DNA from: MED-G105 sp965263305
Lineage (GTDB): Bacteria; Pseudomonadota; Alphaproteobacteria; Caulobacterales; Parvularculaceae
Reading direction: 5' to 3'
Assembly: GCA_965263305.1 (NCBI GenBank)
Contig: OZ253666.1
Span: 3,472,001-3,536,000 of the forward strand
Length of the DNA stretch: 64,000 nt
The notes under the pieces were generated by a model. It saw only the letters and a list, made by a program, of their open reading frames with translations, had not been told where the DNA came from and did no database searches. Both the position numbers and the translations under genes were made by a program. Each line of letters opens with the position of its first letter. Within the stretch, counting starts at the first letter, position 1. Of the stretch, positions 8,275 through 17,055 are shown piece by piece.

Positions 8275-10185
8275 ATGGCCCATGTGACCCAAGACGCCGC
8301 CGACGATATCCTCGCCTACCTCGAAAACCACGAGCGCAAATCCATGTTGCGCTTTATCACCTGTGGCAGTGTGGATGATGGAAAATCGACCCTGATTGGT
8401 CGCCTCCTTTACGATACCAAGCTCATTTACGAAGACCAGCTATCCGCGTTGGAGCGGGACTCCAAGAAGGTCGGCACCCAGGGCGAAAAAATTGACTTCG
8501 CATTGCTTGTCGACGGCCTCGCCGCCGAGCGCGAACAAGGCATCACCATTGATGTCGCTTATCGCTTTTTCTCGACGGAACATCGCAAATTCATCGTTGC
8601 CGATACGCCGGGCCATGAACAATATACGCGCAATATGGCCACGGGCGCCTCAACGGCTGATCTTGCCGTTATTCTTATTGACGCCCGCCAGGGCGTGCTA
8701 CAGCAAACGCGCCGTCATTCTTTCATTTGCTCCCTGCTCGGCATTGAGAACATAGTCGTTGCCGTCAACAAAATGGACCTTGTCGGATACGACAAGGAGA
8801 CATTTGATGGTATCGAGGCAGCTTACCGCGACTTTGCCAAAGATCTTGGCTTTAAATCCATCGCTTGCATCCCCGTCTCGGCGCTTGAGGGCGATAACAT
8901 CACGGCCAAAAGCCCGAACACCCCGTGGTATCAGGGGGCAGCGCTCCTGCCCTATTTGGAAACAGTTGAAACCCAGACGGATGATGCGGATGGGTCGTTC
9001 CGTATGCCAGTGCAATGGGTGAACCGCCCTAATCTGGATTTCCGGGGGTTCTCCGGCACAATCGCATCGGGCCTTGCGCGTCCGGGTGATGAGGTTTTTA
9101 CCTCGCCATCGGGAAAGCGTTCACGCATCGCCGCTGTTTATGTCGGTGACAAAGAAACCCCGATCGCGGGACCGGGCCGCGCCGTCACCTTGACGCTGGA
9201 AGATGAAATCGACATTTCCCGCGGTGATGTTATCTGCGCCGGTGATGCGCCAGCGGAGCAATCAGATCAATTCGCCGCGCACATCATCTGGATGCATGAA
9301 GACGCCATGATCCCAGGTCGGCAATATATCTTTAAAACGGCCAATCGCATGCTGCCGGGAACGATCACGGATCTGAAGCACAAGATCAACGTTAATTCCC
9401 TCGATAAGCAATCTGGAAAAGCGCTTGAGCTCAATGAAGTGGCGATGTGTAACATCTCCACCAGCGCGCCAATCGCCTTTGATCCTTATACTAATGGGCG
9501 GTCGACCGGTTCCTTCATCATTATCGACCGTCGCACGAACACCACCGTTGGCGCTGGGATGATCGACTTTTCCTTGCGGCGAGCGCAAAACGTGCATTGG
9601 CAAGATCTCGACGTGAATAAAGAGGCGCGGGCCGATCAGAAATTACAAAAACCTTGTATTCTTTGGTTCACCGGTCTGTCAGGGTCGGGGAAATCGACGG
9701 TGGCGAACCTCGTTGAGAAGCGCCTCGCTGATCTAGGGCGGCACACCTATACGCTCGATGGCGATAATGTACGTCATGGATTGAACAAAGACCTTGGGTT
9801 CACTGATGTCGACCGCGTGGAAAACATCCGGCGTGTAGGAGAAACCGCGAGGCTCATGGTGGATGCGGGTCTGATCGTCCTCGTTTCCTTTATCTCCCCA
9901 TTTATCAGTGAGCGACGCATGGCGCGCGAACTTGTGGAGGACGGAGAGTTTTTAGAGGTCTACGTCTCAACCCCTCTTGAGGTGTGCGAAAAACGAGACG
10001 TCAAAGGCCTCTATGCGAAAGCGCGACGCGGCGAGATTAAAAATTTCACCGGCATCGATAGCGCTTACGAACCACCGGTTAATCCCGATATTGAAATTGA
10101 TACCTCAGAAGTCAGCGCGGAAGCCGCCGCTGAAGAGATCGTCGGCAAGCTGCAGTCGTTAGGGTATCTCACTCGCGGCGCATGA
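8275..10185 (+). CDS. cysNC: Bifunctional sulfate adenylyltransferase GTPase subunit / APS kinase CysNC
   Basis: 636 residues from the ATG at 8275, one base after the cysD stop, with AAGGA upstream; an earlier in-frame ATG at 8218 lies inside cysD and is unlikely. Residues 1-440 are the CysN GTPase: P-loop GSVDDGKST, DTPGHEQYT and NKMD. The C-terminal 190 residues, from about KLQKPCILWFTGLSGSGKST, are an APS kinase (CysC) with its own P-loop and the RDVKGLYAKARRGEIKNFTG motif. With CysD it turns sulfate, ATP and GTP hydrolysis into APS and then PAPS. The product could feed assimilation or sulfation; no PAPS reductase or sulfotransferase gene is in the window. Confidence 0.97.
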   Translation: MAHVTQDAADDILAYLENHERKSMLRFITCGSVDDGKSTLIGRLLYDTKLIYEDQLSALERDSKKVGTQGEKIDFALLVDGLAAEREQGITIDVAYRFFSTEHRKFIVADTPGHEQYTRNMATGASTADLAVILIDARQGVLQQTRRHSFICSLLGIENIVVAVNKMDLVGYDKETFDGIEAAYRDFAKDLGFKSIACIPVSALEGDNITAKSPNTPWYQGAALLPYLETVETQTDDADGSFRMPVQWVNRPNLDFRGFSGTIASGLARPGDEVFTSPSGKRSRIAAVYVGDKETPIAGPGRAVTLTLEDEIDISRGDVICAGDAPAEQSDQFAAHIIWMHEDAMIPGRQYIFKTANRMLPGTITDLKHKINVNSLDKQSGKALELNEVAMCNISTSAPIAFDPYTNGRSTGSFIIIDRRTNTTVGAGMIDFSLRRAQNVHWQDLDVNKEARADQKLQKPCILWFTGLSGSGKSTVANLVEKRLADLGRHTYTLDGDNVRHGLNKDLGFTDVDRVENIRRVGETARLMVDAGLIVLVSFISPFISERRMARELVEDGEFLEVYVSTPLEVCEKRDVKGLYAKARRGEIKNFTGIDSAYEPPVNPDIEIDTSEVSAEAAAEEIVGKLQSLGYLTRGA

Positions 10186-10345
10186 CCCCAAGCAGACTGC
10201 TTTCGCGCCCATTTGGATAACAAATGCTATGAAAACCCGATATTGTTGAGGTGTCGGCTCATTTCAACCTGCGGCATTGCCCCTCAACCCTAACTCATGG
10301 CAGTCTTCTTGTGGGGAAGCGCCGCGGGAAGGGTAAGTCATCGTA

Positions 10346-11275
10346 ATGTCACAACAACCACTACCGGCGGTCAATGACCCTTTGACTTCCGAAAGAATTA
10401 ATTCTCTTACTAAGATGGTTGATGACCGTCTTGATAGTTTTTTTCACGAATCAAGAGAGCCGGCTCGCCTTACATGCGGAATTCGCCACGGGCTGTTATC
10501 CCCAGGAAAGCGCCTTCGCCCCTTGATCACCTTGCTCGCCTGCGAACAGAGCGGCGGCGACATTGAGAATTCACTTGATGCGGCCTGCGCAATGGAAATG
10601 GTGCATGCAGCGTCCCTGATCGTCGATGATTTGCCGTCGATGGACGATGCCCGATTGCGTCGCGGGAGTTTGGCGAATCATGTGGTCTTTGGAGAAGGCA
10701 GCAGCATCCTCGCCGCAATCGCTCTTCTCAATGAAGCTTACCGCATCATCGGTTCGATGGAGAATGTCGCGCCAGAGCGCCGGCTCCAATCAATCAACCG
10801 ATTATCACAGGCCGTTGGCCTCGATGGATTGGCGGGCGGTCAAGAACGTGACATCGCCTGTCACGGCGCCGAGGGCTGTACAAACAGTATGGCGGATGTT
10901 GAACGGCGCCATTTAGAAAAAACGGGCTCTCTCTTCTCCGCAGCCGCCGCGATCGGTGCCGATGCCGCCCACGCGCCGTCTGAGGTTGTCGAGGCGATGG
11001 AAACCTATGGCCACTGCCTCGGCCTCGCCTACCAAGCTTTTGACGATTTGTTGGATTGCCGCGCCTCCAGCAAAGACACGGGCAAAGATTGCGGCCAGGA
11101 TGCCGGTAAATCAACGGTTGTTTCGTTGTTAGGCCATGAAGGCGCCGCCCATGCGGCTGAACGTTGGCTTGCTAGAGCGGTGGAAACAGCTGAAAAAGCC
11201 GCCGCGCCGAACCCTTCTTCTTTGTCGGTGCTCGCCCAACAGATTGGCGTGAAGCTTGGGGCAATGACGACTTAG
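10346..11275 (+). CDS. crtE: Geranylgeranyl diphosphate synthase CrtE-type polyprenyl synthetase
   Basis: 309 residues. Both Asp-rich magnesium-diphosphate motifs of trans-prenyltransferases are present: VDDLPSMDDA near residue 95 and FDDLLD near residue 230; the KRLRP binding motif (GKRLRPLITLLA) is near residue 55. It condenses isopentenyl diphosphate with allylic diphosphates in the cytoplasm. Position in a cluster with phytoene synthase and desaturase points to a C20 product for carotenoids, though a farnesyl diphosphate synthase role cannot be excluded from sequence alone. It starts the rightward unit of the cluster, followed by the ABC exporter genes. Confidence 0.88.
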   Translation: MSQQPLPAVNDPLTSERINSLTKMVDDRLDSFFHESREPARLTCGIRHGLLSPGKRLRPLITLLACEQSGGDIENSLDAACAMEMVHAASLIVDDLPSMDDARLRRGSLANHVVFGEGSSILAAIALLNEAYRIIGSMENVAPERRLQSINRLSQAVGLDGLAGGQERDIACHGAEGCTNSMADVERRHLEKTGSLFSAAAAIGADAAHAPSEVVEAMETYGHCLGLAYQAFDDLLDCRASSKDTGKDCGQDAGKSTVVSLLGHEGAAHAAERWLARAVETAEKAAAPNPSSLSVLAQQIGVKLGAMTT

Positions 11276-11321
11276 TGCATTTGCATTTTTCCTGATACAG
11301 ATGATAGGCTCCCATCTGTCT

Positions 11322-12302
11322 ATGACATCCCAAGAGAATTCTTCTACCGAAACGCGTCATGCACCGGTCTTTGCCGCTACTGGCGTTTGTGCCGGATATG
11401 GCGGGCAATCAATCCTTGACGATGTATCGGTCACCATTCGCCCTGGTGACGTCTATGGTCTTATCGGACCCAATGGCGCCGGCAAATCGACATTCGTCAA
11501 AGTCGCCTGCGGTCGCCTCAAAGCATCGCGTGGCGCTGTCACCATTTTTGATGCAGATATTGCCACCCCCTCAGCCAAACAACGCCTCGGCGTCGCGCCC
11601 CAAACGCCGGCGCTTTATGATCAATTGACCGTCGAAGAAAACATTGTGGCTTTTGCGCAATACGCGGGGCTAACATTAGGCCAAGCGCGCCAGGCAGCGG
11701 CACGGGTCATCGAACGCACGGGGCTTACCGATCACGCCAATCACTGCGCCGCGCGCCTTTCGGGCGGTTTAAAGCAACGAACCAATATTGCCGCCGCAAT
11801 CGCCCATGGGCCGGCTATTATAATTTTGGACGAACCATGCGCGAATATCGACCCCGAAGGCGTGACGGCGGTTAACGGCCTCATTCAATCCCTCGCGGAC
11901 GAAGGTCTATCTATTCTTCTCATTACGCACGATATGGCGCAGGCGGAGCAAATTTGTACACGAATTGGTGTTCTCAATCACGGCCGCTTGGTGGCGGAAG
12001 ACACCCCTGCCCGGCTAATCACCAACTATGGCGGCGATCGCTACGTGATGACGGTGACGACGGTTGCGTCATCCTCCTCTCATCCATCGCCTGATGAAAA
12101 ACTCATTGGCAATGGATTTGAACCGGTAACGTCCGGCCAATGGCGCAAGAACCTTTCCGACCATGACGATATTGGCGTAGAAATCAAAAAGCTTCATAGC
12201 GCGATTAATCGTGATGAGGAGGCTGACATGATCGCTGACGTTCAAATCGCCCGTGCGGGTCTCTGCGCTGTTCTTTCAAGCCTTGAGAACGAAACCACAT
12301 GA
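11322..12302 (+). CDS. ABC exporter ATP-binding protein
   Basis: 326 residues from the ATG at 11322 (an in-frame ATG at 11301 would add seven). Walker A GPNGAGKST, signature LSGGLKQR, Walker B AIIILDEPCANIDPEG and switch His LITHD are all present, so the ATPase should be active. The C-terminal 80 residues after the nucleotide-binding domain are an extra region of unknown role. The order signature-Walker B and the partner gene type place it in the drug/polysaccharide exporter (ABC-2) group. It overlaps the permease gene by four bases (ATGA) and follows crtE by about 45 bases, so it is probably part of the carotenoid transcript. Confidence 0.92.
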   Translation: MTSQENSSTETRHAPVFAATGVCAGYGGQSILDDVSVTIRPGDVYGLIGPNGAGKSTFVKVACGRLKASRGAVTIFDADIATPSAKQRLGVAPQTPALYDQLTVEENIVAFAQYAGLTLGQARQAAARVIERTGLTDHANHCAARLSGGLKQRTNIAAAIAHGPAIIILDEPCANIDPEGVTAVNGLIQSLADEGLSILLITHDMAQAEQICTRIGVLNHGRLVAEDTPARLITNYGGDRYVMTVTTVASSSSHPSPDEKLIGNGFEPVTSGQWRKNLSDHDDIGVEIKKLHSAINRDEEADMIADVQIARAGLCAVLSSLENETT

Positions 12303-13399
12303 GGCGCGCTGTATTCCGTGCAGCGGCTTTAACGCTGTGGCGGGATAAACCCGCCCTCGCGCTTACCTTTCTGTTGCCGCCGCTTATTTTCACCATCTTT
12401 GCGCTTGTTTTTGCGAGCGCCACGGGCGGTGACATCTCGATCCGATTGGGCGTGTACGCCGATGATAGCGATTTATCACAGGAGCTTGTCGCAACCCTGG
12501 AGGAGGCGCCGGAAATCACAACCCTCGTCAGGACGCCATCACGTGAAGAGTTGAAATCGATTGTTCAAACTGGCGATGTATCCGCTGGGATTGAAATCAT
12601 TCGCTATGAGGACGACCCGGTTCCGGACTTCCGATTGTATAAAGCAGCGACGCGGCAGGCCGCCGCCCTCACCGCTGAAAAGGCGTTGTCGCGATTGCGC
12701 CCGGAAGACGAAGAAGAGGACTTAGAGAGTGAAGACGAAATTGCGCGCGAGCCTGTCCTTGAGCGGACGTTTGTGAATCCAGTTAATGCTGATGTCCCGA
12801 TGGCGGCCTATTATGCTGCCGGCGTCAGTGTTTTCTTTCTCTTGCTATCAGGGTTTCAAACGGCGCTTTCCGTCATTGAGGAGCGTGATGCAGGCGTCGG
12901 GCATCGATTGATGGCGAGTAAAGCCGGTTTGGGTCCGATGATTGATGGAAAATTCCTTTTCATCACGGCCCAGGGCGTTGTTCAATCCGTGGTTATTCTT
13001 GCGGCCGCCGCGCTCTTTTTCAACGTCACGATTACCTTCGCTCCGCTCAGTCTCATTATCGCGGTTTTCGCGACATCTCTGGCAAGCGCTGGCGTTGTTC
13101 TTAGCGTTACAATGCTTTGCAGATCCCGCGCTCAGGCCCATGCTGTCGGCGCAATACTATCTCTGGTGCTTGCGTGCATTGGCGGTTCTATGGCGCCCAG
13201 TTTTCTCATGCCGGCTTATATGCAGACAGTCGGCGGGGCGACCCCGATCGGGCTCGGGATTGAAACCTATAGCATCTCACTATGGCGCGGCGGAGGCTTC
13301 GCGGAAGCTTGGCCCCCGGCTTTGTTACTGGCAACCTATGGTATCGTTGGTTTAATCAGTGCACGCTTGTTAGCGCCGTCGGCCATTGCAGCCGATTAA
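12299..13399 (+). CDS. ABC-2 type permease
   Basis: 366 residues. One hydrophobic segment near residues 15-40 (PALALTFLLPPLIFTIFALV), a large extracytoplasmic loop, and then five hydrophobic segments from about residue 165 to the end: the ABC-2 permease layout. The loop contains a very acidic stretch (residues 140-155, EDEEEDLESEDE). Overlap with the ATPase gene makes the pair one exporter. The stop codon overlaps the convergent crtB stop. The cargo is unknown; location suggests a carotenoid, glycosylated carotenoid or other lipid, but housekeeping linkage is also possible. Confidence 0.9.
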   Translation: MRRAVFRAAALTLWRDKPALALTFLLPPLIFTIFALVFASATGGDISIRLGVYADDSDLSQELVATLEEAPEITTLVRTPSREELKSIVQTGDVSAGIEIIRYEDDPVPDFRLYKAATRQAAALTAEKALSRLRPEDEEEDLESEDEIAREPVLERTFVNPVNADVPMAAYYAAGVSVFFLLLSGFQTALSVIEERDAGVGHRLMASKAGLGPMIDGKFLFITAQGVVQSVVILAAAALFFNVTITFAPLSLIIAVFATSLASAGVVLSVTMLCRSRAQAHAVGAILSLVLACIGGSMAPSFLMPAYMQTVGGATPIGLGIETYSISLWRGGGFAEAWPPALLLATYGIVGLISARLLAPSAIAAD

Positions 13400-14445
13400 T
13401 CGGGTGCGCCAGAAGCTGCTATGGCATCAAACGCAAGCCCGTCTTTGGGCCTGCGCCAGAGATCCGCGCGCGGGGGCGCATCGGCGTTCTTTAAAAACAC
13501 TGACTGAGGCGCGCCTTGAAACAGCCCGCATAACGCCAGCCATGTTTTTCGGGCGCTTCCTATATGGGCACGGCTATCCCACGCCATTGCGCCTCGTTTA
13601 ATCACGACGCGTCCGATATCACTGTAAACGTTCCGGGCCGCCGCGACCGCCGCGGCAGCCCGTGGCGGCAATCGCCGGATGCCGTTACTGGCGGACGCAT
13701 AATAGCGATCAGCCTCGGTTAACAAAACGGACGTGGCATTGGCCAATCCCTTTCGATTTTCGATGGCCAAAACGTCTTCAAAAGACCTTATACCGTGATC
13801 CGATAAAATAGACGCCGGCATATAAATACGCCCTGCATCAGCATCATCGATGACGTCGCGCGCAATATTGGTGAGTTGAAAAGCAAGCCCAAGATCACAA
13901 GCGCAATCGAGGGTTTCGTCATCCTCTGGTGAAACCCCCATAAGGACGGCCATCATCAACCCGACGGCGCCGGCGACGCCATAGCAATATTCCAAGGTGT
14001 CATCGAGGGTGCGGTACTGGCGCCGCGCCGCGTCCATCTCAAAACCGGTCAAGAGGTCCATCGCATATTGCGCAGGCAGTTTGTGGCGAACCGCGACTGT
14101 CGAAAAGGCATCAAAGGCCGGATGGCCAACCTTTTGTCCCTCTAGGGCGACCCTCGTTTTGGCGCGTAACTCTTCAAGCAGGGTCGCCTGGTCCTCCGGT
14201 GATAAATCCGCATCCGGTGCATCACCGCCAAGGGTTTGCCCATCGATGACGTCATCGCAATGGCGGCACCATGCATAAAGCTTATGGGCGTCTTCCTGCA
14301 TCGCCCGGCCAAACAAAAGCGACGCCATAGCGAAACTCTTAGAGCCAGCGGCGATCGTTTCACGACCATATTGAGCGAGGGCGACGTGATCATCGCCCAC
14401 ATCGCTACTAACGCCATTAGTCTCAGCCATGACCGGGCTGGACAT
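13396..14445 (-). CDS. crtB: Phytoene/squalene synthase CrtB
   Basis: 349 residues. Two Asp-rich motifs typical of squalene/phytoene synthases: CRHCDDVIDG near residue 65 and LTNIARDVIDDAD near residue 190, plus RIYMP. The enzyme joins two prenyl diphosphates head to head, with geranylgeranyl diphosphate giving phytoene, at the membrane surface. Its ATG follows the crtI stop with no gap, so the two are translated from one transcript in the order crtI-crtB. Its stop overlaps that of the convergent ABC permease. A second ATG (MAETNGVSS) a few codons in is possible. Confidence 0.93.
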   Translation of the reverse strand: MSSPVMAETNGVSSDVGDDHVALAQYGRETIAAGSKSFAMASLLFGRAMQEDAHKLYAWCRHCDDVIDGQTLGGDAPDADLSPEDQATLLEELRAKTRVALEGQKVGHPAFDAFSTVAVRHKLPAQYAMDLLTGFEMDAARRQYRTLDDTLEYCYGVAGAVGLMMAVLMGVSPEDDETLDCACDLGLAFQLTNIARDVIDDADAGRIYMPASILSDHGIRSFEDVLAIENRKGLANATSVLLTEADRYYASASNGIRRLPPRAAAAVAAARNVYSDIGRVVIKRGAMAWDSRAHIGSARKTWLALCGLFQGAPQSVFLKNADAPPRADLWRRPKDGLAFDAIAASGAPD

Positions 14446-15969
14446 TTATTCCGCCGCCACCTGTTGCAGATGGGCCTCGGCGGTTTCCGGTAAGCCCAGA
14501 TCTTCTAATACTAGACCGGCGGTCGCTTTCGCGGACCCGACCACACCGGGAATACCAGCGCCAGGATGGGTGCCCGCGCCAACAAAATATAGATTGCTGA
14601 TGGCGTCATCGCGGTTATGGATCCGGAAATACGCCGATTGCGTGAGGATCGGCTCAATGGAAAAGGCTGATCCCAAATGGGCGTTCAACTCGGTCTCAAA
14701 ATCCTTCGGCGTGAAGATGCGACTTGTCACTAGGTCTTCGCTTAAGCCGGGCAGATACCGTTCTTCCAGATACTGGAAAATCCGATCCCGGTATTTTGGC
14801 CCCTCAACATCCCAATCAATATCGGCCTTTGCGAGATTCGGCACGGGCGAGAGAACGTAAAAGCCATCACACCCTTCGGGCGCGAGAGCCGGATCGCTCG
14901 CCGTCGGGCGGTGCAAGTAGAGAGAGAAATCATCGGGGAGCGTCGGCCCTTTGAAAATTTCGGCGATCAACTCGCGATATCTTGGCCCAAAAATGATGGA
15001 ATGGTGCGCGATATTCTCATGGCGTTTCTTTAGGCCAAAATAGGCGACGAAAAGAGAGTTGGAGAATGCTTTGCGTTTAATCCCCCGCGCCATTTTTTGA
15101 CCGCGCGGCGAGCGGCCAAGCAGCTTTTCATAGGTGTGCACAATATCAGCATTTGACGCGATCACGTCATAGGCTCTGCTTTCACCGTCCGGCGTCAGAA
15201 TATGGGTGACGCGATCCCCTTCCGTTTCGATCCGTTCAACAGGCGCACTAAGTTTCACTTCCCCGCCGAGATCTTGGAACAACCGCGCCATCCCTTGGAT
15301 GAGCGCGCCAGTGCCGCCACGGGGGAACCAGACGCCCCATTTGCGTTCTAACGCGTGGATTAGCGCATAAATGGCGGAGGTTTTAAAAGGATCGCCGCCG
15401 ACGAGAAGCGTATGGAAAGAAAACGCTTCGCGCAGCTGCTTGTCTTTGACAAAATCTGAAAGCCGCGAATAGACGCTGCGGTAACTTTGTAACGTCGCCA
15501 ATTGCGGCGCGGCGCGGATCATCGACCAGAAACTCAAAAACGGCACCGCGCCCAGCTTTTGGTATCCTTCGCGGAAAACTTCTTCAGAGTACTTATGAAA
15601 GCGTTGATACCCTTCAGCATCCGGTGGGTTCTTTGCTCTGATCTGTTCGAGGAGCCTCGCCTCGTCGCTGCAGTAATCAAAGCTATATCCATCTTCCCAA
15701 AGCAGGCGGTAAAATGGATCAACATTCAACAACTCGACGTAATCAGACAGCTTGCGGCCCGTCAGCGCGAACAGCTCTTCAAGCGCCGTCGGGTCCGTGA
15801 CAACGGTGGGACCAGCGTCAAATGTGAATCCATCCTGCTCGTAGACATAGGCTCGTCCACCTAAGCGATCACGCTTTTCATAAAGGGTCGTTTGGACACC
15901 TGCTGATTGCAGACGGCACGCCAGGGCAAGTCCGCCAAATCCGGAACCGATTACTGCCGCCGTTTTCAT
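14446..15969 (-). CDS. crtI: Phytoene desaturase CrtI
   Basis: 507 residues, the usual length. An N-terminal FAD-binding Rossmann motif (AAVIGSGFGGLALACRLQ, then YEKRDRLGGRAYVYEQDGFT) and the C-terminal NLYFVGAGTHPGAGIPGV motif identify the CrtI family. It introduces several double bases' worth of unsaturation into phytoene, giving neurosporene or lycopene; the number of steps cannot be read from sequence. First gene of the leftward carotenoid unit. The 245 bases upstream, shared with the divergent hydroxylase gene, should hold both promoters. Confidence 0.95.
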   Translation of the reverse strand: MKTAAVIGSGFGGLALACRLQSAGVQTTLYEKRDRLGGRAYVYEQDGFTFDAGPTVVTDPTALEELFALTGRKLSDYVELLNVDPFYRLLWEDGYSFDYCSDEARLLEQIRAKNPPDAEGYQRFHKYSEEVFREGYQKLGAVPFLSFWSMIRAAPQLATLQSYRSVYSRLSDFVKDKQLREAFSFHTLLVGGDPFKTSAIYALIHALERKWGVWFPRGGTGALIQGMARLFQDLGGEVKLSAPVERIETEGDRVTHILTPDGESRAYDVIASNADIVHTYEKLLGRSPRGQKMARGIKRKAFSNSLFVAYFGLKKRHENIAHHSIIFGPRYRELIAEIFKGPTLPDDFSLYLHRPTASDPALAPEGCDGFYVLSPVPNLAKADIDWDVEGPKYRDRIFQYLEERYLPGLSEDLVTSRIFTPKDFETELNAHLGSAFSIEPILTQSAYFRIHNRDDAISNLYFVGAGTHPGAGIPGVVGSAKATAGLVLEDLGLPETAEAHLQQVAAE

Positions 15970-16214
15970 ATGTATTTCCTATTCCCTGCGCCCCAGACCA
16001 TATTGAGCTTTCTGGCGCTCACTGGCGAAGGGGGTATGCTTACTCTCTTGACAGTGTACGCGCAATTCAGCCCTTTCGATCAGACAAACCGCCAATTGCC
16101 GGCTTGATCGCGTGGTTAAGGTCCATCTGACGCGCCCCGATGACAGAGCCGTTCTGAAGCGATACGATCGTTTAGCTTGAATCGCGAGCGATAACGACCT
16201 GGAGCCTGCGCACT
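15970..16214. promoter_or_regulatory. Divergent promoter region between crtI and hydroxylase gene
   Basis: No coding frame of interest. A TTGACA at 16048-16053 reads rightward and could be a -35 element, but no convincing -10 follows at 17 bases. No light-regulator consensus (TGT-N12-ACA) was seen. The assignment as promoter region rests on the divergent gene layout. Confidence 0.35.
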
Positions 16215-17003
16215 TTGCCACCGATCGTCGATACTTATTGGCAACTCACAGCCATTATTTGGGTCCGCTATTTCTTTATCGCGGGGCTTTTCTATGTTTT
16301 GCTATGGAAACGACCAGTTGAGAAAATCTCAGCGGCTCGTTTGTCCCCCCGCCCGCCTGAGCGAAACGTGTTGATCCATGAGATCCAGATGTCGCTAATT
16401 TCCTCGGCGATCTATGCGATCCCCGGTGCGCTTGTCATGGAGGCCTATAAAGCCGGCGGCACCGCCATTTATACCGAGGTCACGAGCCCGCTCGGATGGA
16501 TCTGGTTGCCGATCAGCGCTTTTCTCTATCTTCTGATTCATGACACCTATTTTTATTGGACCCACCGCGCGATGCACCATCCGCGCCTATTCCGACCGAT
16601 GCACCTGACCCATCATCGATCGCGCCACCCCACGCCCTGGGCGGCCTTTTCTTTCCATCCGTGGGAGGCGGCGATCTCCGCCTGGATTTTACCAGCCGCG
16701 GCCTTTTTCATTCCCATCCATATCGGCGTCGTCCTAACGTTGCTGGTCGTTATGACTTATTGCTCCGTGGCGAACCATGCCGGTTGGGAGATACTGCCGA
16801 AGAGCTTTGTCGAAGGACCCATCGGCCGGCAATTGATTTCCGCTCGCCACCATAATGTGCACCATACGGACTATACAGCCAATTACGGGCTGTATTTCCG
16901 ATTTTGGGATCAGCTCTGCGGCACGGACCGCGGATTGGCGCCCGTTATCGCCAAAAATAACGACATCGCCCCGACGGCGTCTCATCAGGGCGCCAAGGCG
17001 TAA
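16215..17003 (+). CDS. Sterol desaturase / fatty acid hydroxylase superfamily protein
   Basis: 262 residues from a TTG start at 16215, with GGAG ten bases upstream; no better ATG exists before the first conserved block. Four to five hydrophobic segments and the clustered His motifs of membrane di-iron oxygenases: HDTYFYWTHRAMHH, HLTHHRSRHP and ARHHNVHH. Such enzymes hydroxylate or desaturate sterols, fatty aldehydes or carotenoid end groups. It sits divergent from crtI, so a carotenoid-modifying role is a fair inference. It is not a classical CrtZ, which is shorter and has different spacing of the His motifs. Confidence 0.85.
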   Translation: MPPIVDTYWQLTAIIWVRYFFIAGLFYVLLWKRPVEKISAARLSPRPPERNVLIHEIQMSLISSAIYAIPGALVMEAYKAGGTAIYTEVTSPLGWIWLPISAFLYLLIHDTYFYWTHRAMHHPRLFRPMHLTHHRSRHPTPWAAFSFHPWEAAISAWILPAAAFFIPIHIGVVLTLLVVMTYCSVANHAGWEILPKSFVEGPIGRQLISARHHNVHHTDYTANYGLYFRFWDQLCGTDRGLAPVIAKNNDIAPTASHQGAKA

Positions 17004-17055
17004 CCTAGTAAGCTCGACAACGAATTACCTCGATAAATAAGGAAAAGCCGCATCC

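Noticed and set aside
16048..16053. TTGACA as a promoter for the hydroxylase gene
   Set aside because: No acceptable -10 at 16-18 bases; kept only as a note in the intergenic region.
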